Source: Nocardia harenae NBRC 108248
GTDB taxonomy: Bacteria; Actinomycetota; Actinomycetes; Mycobacteriales; Mycobacteriaceae
Direction: 5' to 3'
Length of the DNA stretch: 64,000 nucleotides
Assembly (NCBI RefSeq): GCF_001612885.1
Contig: NZ_BDBH01000004.1
Span: forward strand, 248,001 to 312,000
In this document: one piece after another, positions 18,503 through 27,000 of the stretch
How positions within the stretch are numbered: position 1 is the stretch's first letter
Layout of the letters: every line of letters starts with the position of its first letter
The notes under the pieces: model-generated
Told to the model about the DNA's origin: nothing
The model's input: the letters and a program-made list of their open reading frames with translations, nothing else
Databases searched by the model: none
Position numbers and translations under genes: made by a program

Positions 18503-18742
18503 TCAGGACGGCAGCAGCAGGGCGAACGGCGCGTAGTCGCGCACGTGGCCGTCCACCCACTGCCAGACCGTCGTGGTGTCGACGGCGACGCCGTTCTGCA
18601 GGCAGAGCAGCCAGCCGTGCTCCGCGCGCACCCAGACGTCGCCGTCGCGATCGCGGTAGACGCCGGGTGCGGCCGGCTCGGGGGCGGAAGGGCGCGGTGC
18701 GGGCGGGGCCGGGGCGGCGATGTCGGTGCCGGTGGCGGTCAT
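18503..18742 (-). CDS. Small hypothetical protein upstream of the LAL regulator (79 aa)
   Basis: ATG at 18742 follows GGGAG at 6 nt and gives 79 residues. The first 30 residues are a Pro/Ala linker (ends PEPAAPG). The rest is a compact domain, YRDRDGDVWVRAEHGWLLCL followed by QNGVAVDTTTVWQWVDGHVRDYAPF. The WVRAEHGWLLC stretch resembles short beta-rich domains, but I do not recognise the family. It is on the same strand as the LAL gene, 87 bp before its start, so they could share a transcript. It is divergent from the WhiB gene across an AT-richer gap. Confidence 0.65.
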   Translation of the reverse strand: MTATGTDIAAPAPPAPRPSAPEPAAPGVYRDRDGDVWVRAEHGWLLCLQNGVAVDTTTVWQWVDGHVRDYAPFALLLPS

Positions 18743-18945
18743 GGGCAACTCCCGTTCGACTCGGAGACAATTCCTGCGCAATATTCGCCTGCCCCGCTGA
18801 ATATTCACTTCCGCGCCGATTCCGTATTTCTTCGGAGATTCTTTGTTATGCAGTGTTGACCTTTTTCGGATGGTAGTTACGCGGATGTCGTGAATAGAGT
18901 GTCGGTGTTCTCCGGAGAGGTCGGGGACAGGCGAGAGGCGGAGTT

Positions 18946-19281
18946 ATGGATTGGCGCAGTGGCGCCGCGTGCACTGGGATCGCGCCGGGGCTCTTCCTGC
19001 CCCCGCTGCCGCCGCGGGGCGACCCGCGCCAGGCGCTCGAATATTGCCGTCGCTGTCCGGCTCTCGTGGAATGTGCCGAGAGTTCGCTGCGTACCGGGCA
19101 GCGGCACGGTGTGGTGGCCGGAGTCTGGCTTTCGGCCGACCCGCGTGCGCACGAAATGCTGCGCGAGATTTCCGCGGGGCGGGTGCGGCAGCGGCGGTGT
19201 GTGCGCTGCTGGCGGGTACTGGATCCGGGTGCCGCCGAGCGGTCCTGTGAATTGTGCGGATTCGCCGAGGTTCCGGTTTGA
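18946..19281 (+). CDS. WhiB-family regulator with C-terminal zinc-knuckle tail
   Basis: ATG at 18946 follows GAGAGG at 7 nt. The 111-residue protein has the four WhiB cysteines C9, C34, C37 and C43 (AAC, YCRRCP, VECAE) that bind a [4Fe-4S] cluster, then the Gly-rich turn GVVAGVWLS, where GVWGG is usual. The last third carries a second set, C85, C88, C101 and C104, in CX2C-X12-CX2C spacing (RRCVRCWR and RSCELCGF), typical of a zinc ribbon and not part of standard WhiB proteins. It probably binds sigma factor region 4 and DNA. It stands between the LAL and SARP regulator genes. Confidence 0.85.
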   Translation: MDWRSGAACTGIAPGLFLPPLPPRGDPRQALEYCRRCPALVECAESSLRTGQRHGVVAGVWLSADPRAHEMLREISAGRVRQRRCVRCWRVLDPGAAERSCELCGFAEVPV

Positions 19282-19313
19282 GCCGAAATCTCGCGCGCGA
19301 TCGTGTTTGTGAG

Positions 19314-19364
19314 CACAACTGTTACCTACCGTTTGTCAGTTGTGTGAACGGGCGGTAATTTACC
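19314..19364. promoter_or_regulatory. Inverted repeats upstream of the SARP gene
   Basis: CACAACTG (19314-19321) and CAGTTGTG (19337-19344) form a perfect 8-bp inverted repeat with a 15-nt centre. Ten bases further on, GGTAA-T-TTACC (19354-19364) is a second perfect palindrome. Both lie between the WhiB stop and the SARP start, in sequence clearly less GC-rich than the genes, and are likely binding sites controlling the SARP gene. Confidence 0.55.
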
Positions 19365-19427
19365 GGTCGGTTTATCTGTGCTCGAGGACCGGATGTGAAA
19401 TATCCGGCGGCTGAGGGGTGTCGTTTC

Positions 19428-22400
19428 ATGACAGAGGTGCGAGTTCAGGTTTTCGGTCCGCTGCGGGTGGTGCTCGACGGCAGGGCCGCCCGCCTCCAGG
19501 CGGGAAGGCAGCAGGCGCTGCTCGGCAGGCTCGTGCTCGCCGGCGGCACGACAACGCGGGTGGATCGCCTGATCGAGGATGTGTGGGAGGGCAGCCCGCC
19601 GGCTCAGGCCGCCTCGGTGCTGCAGGTGCAGGTGCACAATCTGCGGCGCGTTCTGGAGCCGGCGAGGCCGCCGCGGACGCCCGCGTGCGTTCTCGTCTCC
19701 GAGGACGGGGGATACGCGCTCCGGCTCGATGCCGACAGCGTGGATTCCTGGCATTTCGAGCGGTTGCTCGCCCGGTACGAACATCATCTGCGAGAGCACA
19801 GGGACACCGGCCCGGCCGAGCGGTACCGGATGCTCGACGAGGCACTGGCGTGCTGGCACGGTGAGGCGTTCGAATCCTTCGCCTCCGCCTCGTGGGCCTC
19901 TGCTGAGGTTTCCCGGTTGTCGGATCTGCGGTCCACCGCCATGGAAATGCGCGCCCGCGCGGCGCTGGAGATGGGGCTGGACGCCGATGTCGTCGCGGCA
20001 CTGCACCAGCTCGCCCGCGACAATCCGGGCCGCGAGGAGAGCGCGCGATTGCTGGCCACCGCGCAATACCGGCTCGGACAGCAGATCGACGCGCTGGAGA
20101 CCGTGCGCCGCACCCGCGAACATCTGCGCTCGGAATACGGTATCGACCCCGGAAGGCCGCTGCACGAACTGGAAATGGCGATCCTGAACCATTCGCTGGA
20201 ACCGGAAAGTCCGCCGCCGGGCACCGCGCTGGTGGTGGCCGCCGTGCCGCGCCCGGAAAAACCGCCGCCGCGGTCGGCCTGCTACCCGGACGAGGCGGCC
20301 GCCGTCCACGCCGCGGCCGCCGCGGCGGCGGCCGGGGAGCCGCGACTACTGTGGCTGGTCGGCGCCGCGGGGTCGGGCAAGACCACGCTGCTGACCGGCG
20401 TTCTCGCGGAACTGGCCGCGCGCGGGAGCCACACCGCGTACGCCTCCTGCCCGGAACTCGACGGCGCGCCGGAGGCATGGGCCTGGAGCGAGTTGCTCGA
20501 GGGGCTGCCCGGCGCCGCCGAGGTCACCGCCGCCGACGGCGTCTTCGGCGTGGTGCGCGCGGTCTACCGGCGCAGCCACGAGCTCGCGCTGCGCGGGCCG
20601 GTGGTGATCGCGCTGGACGGCGCGCACCGCGCCGACGCGGCGACGCTGCAGGGCATCCGGCAGCTCATGACCTGGCTGCACGGCGAGGCGGTGCTCGTGG
20701 TCGTCGCGGTGCGCGACACCGAGCCGGGGCACGCGCCCGCCGAGGCCGCGCTGGCCGACCTGATCACCGACCGGGTCGAGCTCACCGGCTTCGATCTCGC
20801 CGGGACCAGGGAGTTCCTGAGCCGCGGCGGCATCGACGGCGGTGACGATGCCCTGGTGCGCAGCCTGCACGAGCGCACCGGCGGAAACCCCATGCTGCTG
20901 CGGATCTGGGCCCAGGTGATCGCCGCGCGCCCGGATTCCGGCGAGCCGCCGCACCGGATCCGGGCCCTGGTCCTCGATGTCGCCGAGCGGCTGCCCGCCG
21001 GCTCGCTCGCGGTGCTGCGCGCGCTCGCGCTCTGGGGTGCGCCGATCGACGTCGACGCGCTGGCCCGGCTCGCCGACCTCGCCGAGGAGCGGGTCGCCGA
21101 CCTGCTCGACAATGCCATGGCCGCCTCGCTGGTGCGCTTCGACGGCACCGGCCGGGTGACCGTCCGCGACGAGCTGGTGCAGCGCATCGTGCGCGACAGC
21201 ATTCCGCCCATGCGGCGCAGGCGGATGCACGGCCACATGGCCGAGTTCGCCGCCGACCGGATCGCAGGCGGCGCGCTCGACGAGGCGGGCCCGGCCGCGC
21301 TCGCCGTGCACGCGCTGCACGGCAGCACCCCGGCCAGCGCGGGCCGGGTGCTGGAGCGGCTGGTCGAGGCGGCTAGGCGCTGCGCGGGGGCGGGCAGGCG
21401 CGGCGAGGCGGCCACGCTGTGGCGAGCCGCCGCCGAGCTGAACCGGCGCGCCGCCCCGGTCGAGGCCGAGGCCGCGGGCGAGCGCGCCGCGCTGATCGAC
21501 GCGCTGTGCCTGCTCGCCGACGCGCTGGCCCACGAGGGCGACCGCACCGCCGCCGCGGCGGCCCGCGAGCGCGCGCTCGACCTCGCCGAGAGCCTCGCCG
21601 ACCCCGCCTCGGTGGCCCGCGCGCTCACCTGCTTGACCGCCCCGGTGATCCCGGGCATGCGCTACCGCGGCACGGGCAGCCCGCGCATCCGCGCCGCGCT
21701 CAAACACGCACTCGCCGAGCCGCTCCCCGACCACACGAGGGCCCGGCTGCTGATCACCCTCGCCGCCGAGTCGGACGGCGCGGTGCCCGCCGCCCAGCGG
21801 TACGCACACGCGGGCGAGGCACTGGCACTCGCCTACCACGCCGGTGACCACCCGCTGGTCTGCGCGGCGCTGAACGCCGTCGCCTGCGCCCTGGTCGACG
21901 CGGGCGCCGCCGACCTGTGCGGCCCGGCCACCGCCGAGCTGGTGCGGGTGGCCGCGCTCACCGAATCGCCCGAGCACCAGGCGCTCGCGCTGTACCTGCG
22001 CTTCCTCGACGCGTGCAGGCGCGGCGACCTGGTGGCCGCGGCCCGCTGCGCGCTGGAGTCGCTGGCCGCGGCCGAGCCGGGGCACTTCCCCGAGCTGCGC
22101 CAGGCCCTGCTGTGCTTCGTGGCGGCCACCGACCTCATCCGGGGCGACCGGGCCGCCGCCGAGCGGCGCTACGCCGAGTGCCGCGCCGCCGCGCGCGCGG
22201 TCGGCGCCTGGCAGCCGGACGCCCTGCTGCTCACCGATCTCGCCGTCGCCTGGGACCGCGGCGACCTCACTCCGCTGCGGGACGTGCTCGAGCGCCGCTA
22301 CGCGCAGGAGCCGGAGCGCTTCGCCCACGTCTACGCGCTCGCCCTCGCGCAGGCGGGCGAGCCGGCGCGGGCCCGGCTGATCTTCCGGGAGAACCCGCCG

Positions 22401-22766
22401 CTGCAGCGCGGCCCCGGCCGCCCGCTCATGACCGCCTTCTCCGCCTGCGCCGCCGCCGCGCTCGGCGAGAGCGAGGCCGCCGCGCTGCTCTTCGAACGGC
22501 TCACCACCTGGTCCGGCTCGACCGTCGGGCTGGACACCGGGCTGGTCGGCATGGGCCCCATGGACCTGGTGCTCGCCCGGCTCGCCGAGGCCGCGGGCGA
22601 CGAGGTCTCCGCCCGCACCCTGCGCGAGCGGGCCGCCGCCCAGCGCGAGCACCTGCGCGGGATCGCCGAGTCCATCCGCCCGCAGACCGACCTCGTCGCC
22701 GCCCGCTGCGCCGGCGCGCCCGCCCCGGTCCTCGCCTGCCCGGACCCGCACGCCTCCATAGCCTGA
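19428..22766 (+). CDS. SARP/AfsR-type regulator with ATPase and TPR-like region
   Basis: ATG at 19428 (GAGGGG 9 nt upstream) gives 1112 residues; GTG at 19395 is less likely. Residues 1-100 are the OmpR-type winged helix (VFGPLRVVLDGR, HNLRRVLEP), and about 105-260 the BTAD helical domain (WHGEAFESFASASWASAE, EYGIDPGRPLHELE). Walker A GAAGSGKTT is at 312-320 with VVIALDGAH as Walker B. The rest is a long helical repeat region. AfsR/DnrI-like proteins activate secondary metabolism genes from heptameric direct repeats. No biosynthetic cluster lies in the window, so targets are elsewhere or the protein serves another role. Confidence 0.9.
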   Translation: MTEVRVQVFGPLRVVLDGRAARLQAGRQQALLGRLVLAGGTTTRVDRLIEDVWEGSPPAQAASVLQVQVHNLRRVLEPARPPRTPACVLVSEDGGYALRLDADSVDSWHFERLLARYEHHLREHRDTGPAERYRMLDEALACWHGEAFESFASASWASAEVSRLSDLRSTAMEMRARAALEMGLDADVVAALHQLARDNPGREESARLLATAQYRLGQQIDALETVRRTREHLRSEYGIDPGRPLHELEMAILNHSLEPESPPPGTALVVAAVPRPEKPPPRSACYPDEAAAVHAAAAAAAAGEPRLLWLVGAAGSGKTTLLTGVLAELAARGSHTAYASCPELDGAPEAWAWSELLEGLPGAAEVTAADGVFGVVRAVYRRSHELALRGPVVIALDGAHRADAATLQGIRQLMTWLHGEAVLVVVAVRDTEPGHAPAEAALADLITDRVELTGFDLAGTREFLSRGGIDGGDDALVRSLHERTGGNPMLLRIWAQVIAARPDSGEPPHRIRALVLDVAERLPAGSLAVLRALALWGAPIDVDALARLADLAEERVADLLDNAMAASLVRFDGTGRVTVRDELVQRIVRDSIPPMRRRRMHGHMAEFAADRIAGGALDEAGPAALAVHALHGSTPASAGRVLERLVEAARRCAGAGRRGEAATLWRAAAELNRRAAPVEAEAAGERAALIDALCLLADALAHEGDRTAAAAARERALDLAESLADPASVARALTCLTAPVIPGMRYRGTGSPRIRAALKHALAEPLPDHTRARLLITLAAESDGAVPAAQRYAHAGEALALAYHAGDHPLVCAALNAVACALVDAGAADLCGPATAELVRVAALTESPEHQALALYLRFLDACRRGDLVAAARCALESLAAAEPGHFPELRQALLCFVAATDLIRGDRAAAERRYAECRAAARAVGAWQPDALLLTDLAVAWDRGDLTPLRDVLERRYAQEPERFAHVYALALAQAGEPARARLIFRENPPLQRGPGRPLMTAFSACAAAALGESEAAALLFERLTTWSGSTVGLDTGLVGMGPMDLVLARLAEAAGDEVSARTLRERAAAQREHLRGIAESIRPQTDLVAARCAGAPAPVLACPDPHASIA

Positions 22767-22865
22767 GCTGCGCCGATCCGTTGCTCACCCGGTATGGATG
22801 ACCCCGCCCGCCGCCTCCGTCACTAGCGTCGCCCGGCGTACGTTCCCCCGACGAAGGAGAAGCCC

Positions 22866-23354
22866 ATGGCCGGAACCCTGACCGTCTGGAAGTTCCCCAC
22901 CGAGACCGGCGCCGAGACCGCCGCGACCAGCCTGCGCGAACTCACCCAGCAGCGGCTGGTCACCGTGCACGACGCGGCGATCGTCAGCTGGCCCGCCGGA
23001 GCGCCGAGGCCGAAGACCAAGCAGCTGCACAGCCCGACCGGCGCGGGCGCGCTCGGCGGCGCCTTCTGGGGACTGCTGTTCGGGCTGCTGTTCTTCGTGC
23101 CGCTGCTCGGCGCCGCCGTCGGCGCGGGCATCGGGGCGCTCGCCGCCTCGCTGGCCGATGTCGGGATCGACAACGCGTTCATCGCCCGGCTGAAGGAACA
23201 GCTGACCCCCGGGACATCGGCGCTGTTCGTGCTCTCCTCCGACGCCGAGCTCGACCGGGTGCACGAGGAGTTCCGGCACCAGACCGCCGAGCTCGTCACC
23301 ACCAACCTCAGCCACGAGCAGGAGCGGAAGCTGCGCGCGGTCTTCGCCGAGTAG
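22866..23354 (+). CDS. DUF1269 membrane-associated protein
   Basis: ATG at 22866 follows AAGGAG. The 162-residue protein starts MAGTLTVWKFPTETGAETA and carries a central glycine-zipper membrane stretch (GAFWGLLFGLLFFVPLLGAAVGAGIGALA). This is flanked by DUF1269 sequence (VSWPAGAPRPKTKQLH; LKEQLTPGTSALFVLS). The family is widespread in actinomycetes and often stress-induced, but its biochemical role is unknown. It ends 4 bp before the convergent hydrolase gene. Confidence 0.87.
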   Translation: MAGTLTVWKFPTETGAETAATSLRELTQQRLVTVHDAAIVSWPAGAPRPKTKQLHSPTGAGALGGAFWGLLFGLLFFVPLLGAAVGAGIGALAASLADVGIDNAFIARLKEQLTPGTSALFVLSSDAELDRVHEEFRHQTAELVTTNLSHEQERKLRAVFAE

Positions 23355-23358
23355 CGGG

Positions 23359-24021
23359 TCAGGAGTGGTCCGGGCCGAGGTGCTCGCCGAACCACACCGA
23401 GGCCAGGTAGGCCGACCAGCTGCCCAGCCGGTCCCGCGGGACCGGCTGGGTGGTCACCGCCAGCTCGGTGATCCGGGTCGGGGCGGGGACGAGCGCCGCG
23501 GCCGTCCGGACGCACCGGCGGATCCGCTCGTCGGTGCCGCCGGAGACGAACAGGGTCGGGGCGAGGACCTGGGTCAGCCGGTCGGCGGCGAGGTCGGGGC
23601 GGGCGCCGTGCACCACGACGGTCCCCAGCCGGATGTCCGGTTCTCCGGCGGTCCAGAGCGCGACCGGCGCGTCCGAGCCGATGCCGAACAGCCCGACCGG
23701 CATCCAGCTGTGCGGGGACCCGGCCAGCCAGTGCCTGACCGCGAGCAGCCGCCTGCCGAGCAGGATGACATCGAAGACGAGGTCGGTGGTTGCCTCGGCC
23801 GGGGTCAGCAGGTCCAGCGTGAGCGAGCCGAGGCCGCGGGCGGTCAGCTGCCCCGCGATGTGTGCGTTGCGCGGGCTGTCGCGCCAGGTGCCGCTGCCGT
23901 GCGCGACCAGCACGATGGCGCGCGCACCGGGCGGGATCCGCAGGTGGCCGCGGAGCGCGGCGCCATCGGCGTAGACGGTGAGCTGCTCGTCGGACTCCAG
24001 GGCGGTGAACGTCTCGGTCAT
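23359..24021 (-). CDS. Alpha/beta hydrolase (dienelactone-hydrolase-like)
   Basis: The 220-residue product has an alpha/beta-hydrolase plan: AIVLVAHGSGTWRDSPRN (oxyanion region), SLTLDLLTPAEA, and a nucleophile elbow region VGLFGIGSDAPVAL. The usual Gly-x-Ser-x-Gly reads GIGSDA, with the final Gly replaced. An acid region is TLFVSGGTDERI; no obvious catalytic His follows except near the C-terminus (FGEHLG), so activity is uncertain. ATG at 24021 is taken as the start, with GTG at 24063 possible; neither has a strong ribosome site. Substrate unknown. Confidence 0.75.
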   Translation of the reverse strand: MTETFTALESDEQLTVYADGAALRGHLRIPPGARAIVLVAHGSGTWRDSPRNAHIAGQLTARGLGSLTLDLLTPAEATTDLVFDVILLGRRLLAVRHWLAGSPHSWMPVGLFGIGSDAPVALWTAGEPDIRLGTVVVHGARPDLAADRLTQVLAPTLFVSGGTDERIRRCVRTAAALVPAPTRITELAVTTQPVPRDRLGSWSAYLASVWFGEHLGPDHS

Positions 24022-24087
24022 GGAATCAGTCTGTGCGACAGCGCTTTCCGGGCGCTTCCGCACCGATTCCGGGCGCCGGGCGAGAAC

Positions 24088-24873
24088 TCACCCGCCCGCG
24101 AGCACGACCGCCCTGCCGTTGGCGGACTGCGCGGGCCGATTCGTGTGCGGGAAGCGCGCCAGATAGCGCTCCACCTCGTCCCGTGCCACTGGAACCGGGT
24201 GCCGGAGAACGGTCCAGGCCACCCCTTCGGTGCACGGCGGGGTGGTGAGCGAGCCGGTGTAGCGGAACTGCGCGAGGTCGCCGGGGAGCAAGGTCCGTGG
24301 ATCGAGCGCGGCGGCGAGGCGCGACCCGCGCACCGGAGGCAGCTCCCCGAGCACCGGCAGCAGAGCCGCCCCCTGCTCGGCGACCTGCATCAGCACTCCG
24401 AGCACGGCGATCGCCCCGTCCTCGGCGACATGCACCAGGTGCAGCTCCATGTCCGCACCGACACCATCGACGGTGTGCTCACTCGGCGCGTGGAAGTGGA
24501 ACTGGGTCAACGCGAACCGCCGCCCGTCGACGGTCACGTGCTGACCGGCGCCCGCGGGGATGTTCGCCTGGATCGTGTGGCCGTTGTCGACGATCTCGAC
24601 GCCCCGCACCGGGCCGTAGCCGATCTCGATGTGGTCGGCGGGCGCCACCCGCGTCGGATGGCCGAGGTCGATCGGGGACTGCCCGGCGCCGGTGCCGCAC
24701 ATGCGGTAGCGGCCGTCGAGCTCGGCCCAGTGCGCAGGCCCGTCCGCGTCGTAATCCCAGTGCGGCGGGCTGTCGTCGGTGTGCGACCCGGTCGACGCGC
24801 ACCCCGAAACCATCAGCAGTGCGGCGGCGGCGAGCATCCGGCGGCGGGTGATCGGGCTGGTCGGCCGTGACAT
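24088..24873 (-). CDS. Alpha-type carbonic anhydrase, predicted lipoprotein
   Basis: ATG at 24873 follows GAGGAG at 5 nt. The 261-residue protein begins with an Arg-rich signal (ITRRRMLAAAALLMVSGC) ending in a lipobox, so it should be anchored outside the membrane. The alpha-carbonic anhydrase fold is clear: AGQSPIDL, IDNGHTIQANIP-like strand, the zinc histidines in FALTQFHFHAPSEH and LHLVHV, and the substrate loop GSLTTPPCTEGVAWTVL. It would interconvert CO2 and bicarbonate at the cell surface. Alpha-class enzymes are less common than beta-class ones in this group of bacteria. It is a single gene with no operon partner. Confidence 0.92.
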   Translation of the reverse strand: MSRPTSPITRRRMLAAAALLMVSGCASTGSHTDDSPPHWDYDADGPAHWAELDGRYRMCGTGAGQSPIDLGHPTRVAPADHIEIGYGPVRGVEIVDNGHTIQANIPAGAGQHVTVDGRRFALTQFHFHAPSEHTVDGVGADMELHLVHVAEDGAIAVLGVLMQVAEQGAALLPVLGELPPVRGSRLAAALDPRTLLPGDLAQFRYTGSLTTPPCTEGVAWTVLRHPVPVARDEVERYLARFPHTNRPAQSANGRAVVLAGG

Positions 24874-25158
24874 CGAGACTCCTCGCGGAATGGGCACGCG
24901 GACCGCCCCAGCGACGATCCGTGCCGATTGCGTTGTCGAGCAACGTGATCGAGTCAGGCTAGCCCCGCCGCCGAATCTCCGACAGAGGGTAGTAGAGCGA
25001 CCTGCGTCACAGGGCCGCATCGCGCTCGCCGCCGTGGCCTCCTGGTCCAGCTGCCGTGCCGTGGGGCGGGGAGACCCGGTGCCGGGCGGCGAAACCCGGT
25101 GGGTCGAAACATTCGTCGCGGTTCGGGGGTGGAGAAAGACCTCGGGCCCGGTTCCCGA

Positions 25159-26304
25159 TCACCCCCGGGCTGCGGGTGCGGCGCTGATGAGGGCGTGGGT
25201 GCCGCGGGTGCGCCAACCGGGTTCGCGGGTGTCGAGGGTGCTCTCCTGCTCGGCGCCGAGCCCGACCACGACATCGGACTTCACGGTCCGCAGCGCCACC
25301 ACGGCGGTGGGGAACCGCTCGACCGTCTCGGCGAACGGCGTGGTGGCAGGCCAGTGCAGGTCGCCGACCAGGCGCCGGTAGTTCAGGTCGCCCTTGAGCA
25401 CCGTGACCCGCGCGCCCGCCAGCTCCCCGGCGAGATCCTCCGGCATCTCGGTGAACGGCAGCGGGGCGCAGAAGAAGTCGTGGGTATCGATCCTGAGCCG
25501 CGCGGTGGTGATGTGGCCTTCGAGGCGACGGCCGAGGCCGGTGGCGGTATCGCGCAGCAGCGCGAGCGTGGCCAGGACATCGGCCGTGGTGGCGTCGGAG
25601 ACGTAGTACGGCGCCGGCTTGACCCACAGGCGGACCTCGGCGGCGAGCCCGGCGGTCAGCAGGTGGTCGATGAGGACCAGGTCGGGCAGGAGCTCGCCCG
25701 CGGCGTTGTCGGCGATCAGGTCCAGCCGCGGTGCCTCCGCCAGCATCGACCACAGCACGGCGCTGTCGTCGATGAGCAGCGCGCCGGAGGCCTCGCTCTC
25801 GGTGGCGGTGAGCTGGAATCCGAGGTCGGCGCGGTTGCCCCACAGGCAGGCCAGCAGCAGCTGCTCGCGGTCCGGGGTGTCGAGCCGGGCGAGGGTGTCG
25901 AGCTGGCCGGCCACCGTGGCGCCGTGCAGTTCGGCGGTCTTGAACGGGGCGAAGGGATCGATGCCCTGCCAGGGGCCGGGGCGGTGGTAACCGGTGGCCT
26001 GGAGCAGTCGCCGGTAGAAGAAACTCTCCGCCCACAGGAACGGCGCCTCGGCCCACGGCTTGCCGTAGTGCTCGGCGCCCCAGGCCAGCCAGCGGTCGCG
26101 GTCGGCGGTGGGCTCCGCCAGCGGCCGCATCACCCCGGTGGTGCTCTCGGCGAGCAGCTCCTCCAGCGCGGCGCGCTGGGCGGGCGGGTACGGGAGGGCG
26201 CTCAGGACGCGCTCGATGAGCTTCGGGTGGCGTTCGTGGAAGACGGCGCGCGCGAAGGAGCCCGGAGTGCCTGCGAGGATGGGTTGCGGGGTCGGTGGTG
26301 TCAG
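25159..26304 (-). CDS. DUF89 / ARMT1-like damage-control phosphatase (apparent CTG start)
   Basis: The frame reads 381 residues if started at CTG 26304, which has AAAGGA about 7-10 nt upstream. The N-terminus then shows family sequence (AGTPGSFARAVFHERHPKLI, ALPYPPAQRAALEELLAEST). The first ATG/GTG codons come only at 26133-26136 and would remove this conserved part. Core motifs include PWAEAPFLWAESFFYRRLL, CLWGNRADLGFQ, ADNAAGELLPDLVLIDHLL (metal-binding Asp/Asn) and VTVLKGDLNYRRLVGDLHWP. DUF89 proteins are metal-dependent phosphatases that clear damaged phospho-metabolites; the exact substrate is unknown. No partner gene is evident; the ABM gene lies 91 bp further upstream on the same strand. 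Confidence 0.85.
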   Translation of the reverse strand: MTPPTPQPILAGTPGSFARAVFHERHPKLIERVLSALPYPPAQRAALEELLAESTTGVMRPLAEPTADRDRWLAWGAEHYGKPWAEAPFLWAESFFYRRLLQATGYHRPGPWQGIDPFAPFKTAELHGATVAGQLDTLARLDTPDREQLLLACLWGNRADLGFQLTATESEASGALLIDDSAVLWSMLAEAPRLDLIADNAAGELLPDLVLIDHLLTAGLAAEVRLWVKPAPYYVSDATTADVLATLALLRDTATGLGRRLEGHITTARLRIDTHDFFCAPLPFTEMPEDLAGELAGARVTVLKGDLNYRRLVGDLHWPATTPFAETVERFPTAVVALRTVKSDVVVGLGAEQESTLDTREPGWRTRGTHALISAAPAARG

Positions 26305-26395
26305 CGCCCTGTCCTTTCTTCGGTGGTCCGGTCGATCATCGTCGCCGTCGTGCTCCGAAGGGTGACGGGCCCCGCCCCGGGGGTGGCCGGCCGCC

Positions 26396-26683
26396 CTACG
26401 TCAGCGAGCGCACCTCGGCGATGTCGTACTCGGCCACCGACGCGGCGAGCATCTGCGCGCTCTGATCCGCCCCGGGCCCGCTACCCCGGAACGCCTCCAC
26501 CGCCGCCTGCGACTCCCAGCGCTCGAAGATATCGATCCGCCCCGGATCGAGGAGATCCGCGCTGATCGAGAAGTCGAGACAGCCCGGCGCGCGGCGCGCC
26601 TGCTCGACCACGGCCACGCATCCCGCCAGGTAGGACTCGCGATCAGCGGGGTCGACGGTGATGTGGCCTGCGACGATAACCAT
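26396..26683 (-). CDS. Antibiotic biosynthesis monooxygenase (ABM) domain protein
   Basis: ATG at 26683 with AAGGAG 6 nt upstream gives 95 residues. The sequence (VIVAGHITVDPADRESYLAGCVAVVEQARRAPGCLDFSI, DIFERWESQAAVEAFRGSGPG) is the dimeric alpha+beta barrel of the ABM family. These are small cofactor-free or quinone monooxygenases, or binding proteins. A large inverted repeat (26771-26860) lies 90-180 nt before the start and may belong to its leader. The DUF89 gene follows on the same strand. Confidence 0.85.
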   Translation of the reverse strand: MVIVAGHITVDPADRESYLAGCVAVVEQARRAPGCLDFSISADLLDPGRIDIFERWESQAAVEAFRGSGPGADQSAQMLAASVAEYDIAEVRSLT

Positions 26684-26770
26684 GGACGGCTCCTTCTCGT
26701 GGTGTCGGGTATACCGACGACGGAGGTGGCCGAAGTTCATCGGTCGAAGGAATCGCGGCGCGCTTCGTCC

Positions 26771-26860
26771 GGTCCATCGGGTGGCCTTTGGTTGGCTCCG
26801 CCCCGGTAGGGACTGTCGTCGACCCTGGCAGGGGATCCGGGGCGGAGCCGCACCCGGACC
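26771..26860. repeat. Long two-part inverted repeat, possible structured RNA
   Basis: Outer arms GGTCC-atc-GGGTG (26771-26783) and CACCCGGACC (26851-26860) pair over 10 bp with a 3-nt bulge. Inner arms GGCTCCGCCCCGG (26794-26806) and CCGGGGCGGAGCC (26837-26849) pair perfectly over 13 bp. The 30-nt top holds AGGG/CCCT that could form a small hairpin. It sits between two minus-strand genes: past the end of the asparagine-synthetase-like operon and before the ABM gene. No T run follows on the minus strand. The rest of the gap 26684-27000 holds a GTCGG/CCGAC repeat (26704-26718) and no gene. Confidence 0.6.
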
Positions 26861-27000
26861 GGAGATGAGCGGTCCGTCCCGGGTGCACCCTGTAGTTCTA
26901 CCCGGCCCGGCGCCGGTTTCCTGTCCGTCGTTCGCCCGATGCCGTTACCGTTCGCTATGAGGTAACTGGCCTGTCGATGAGGCGGTGGCCGGTTCGCGCG

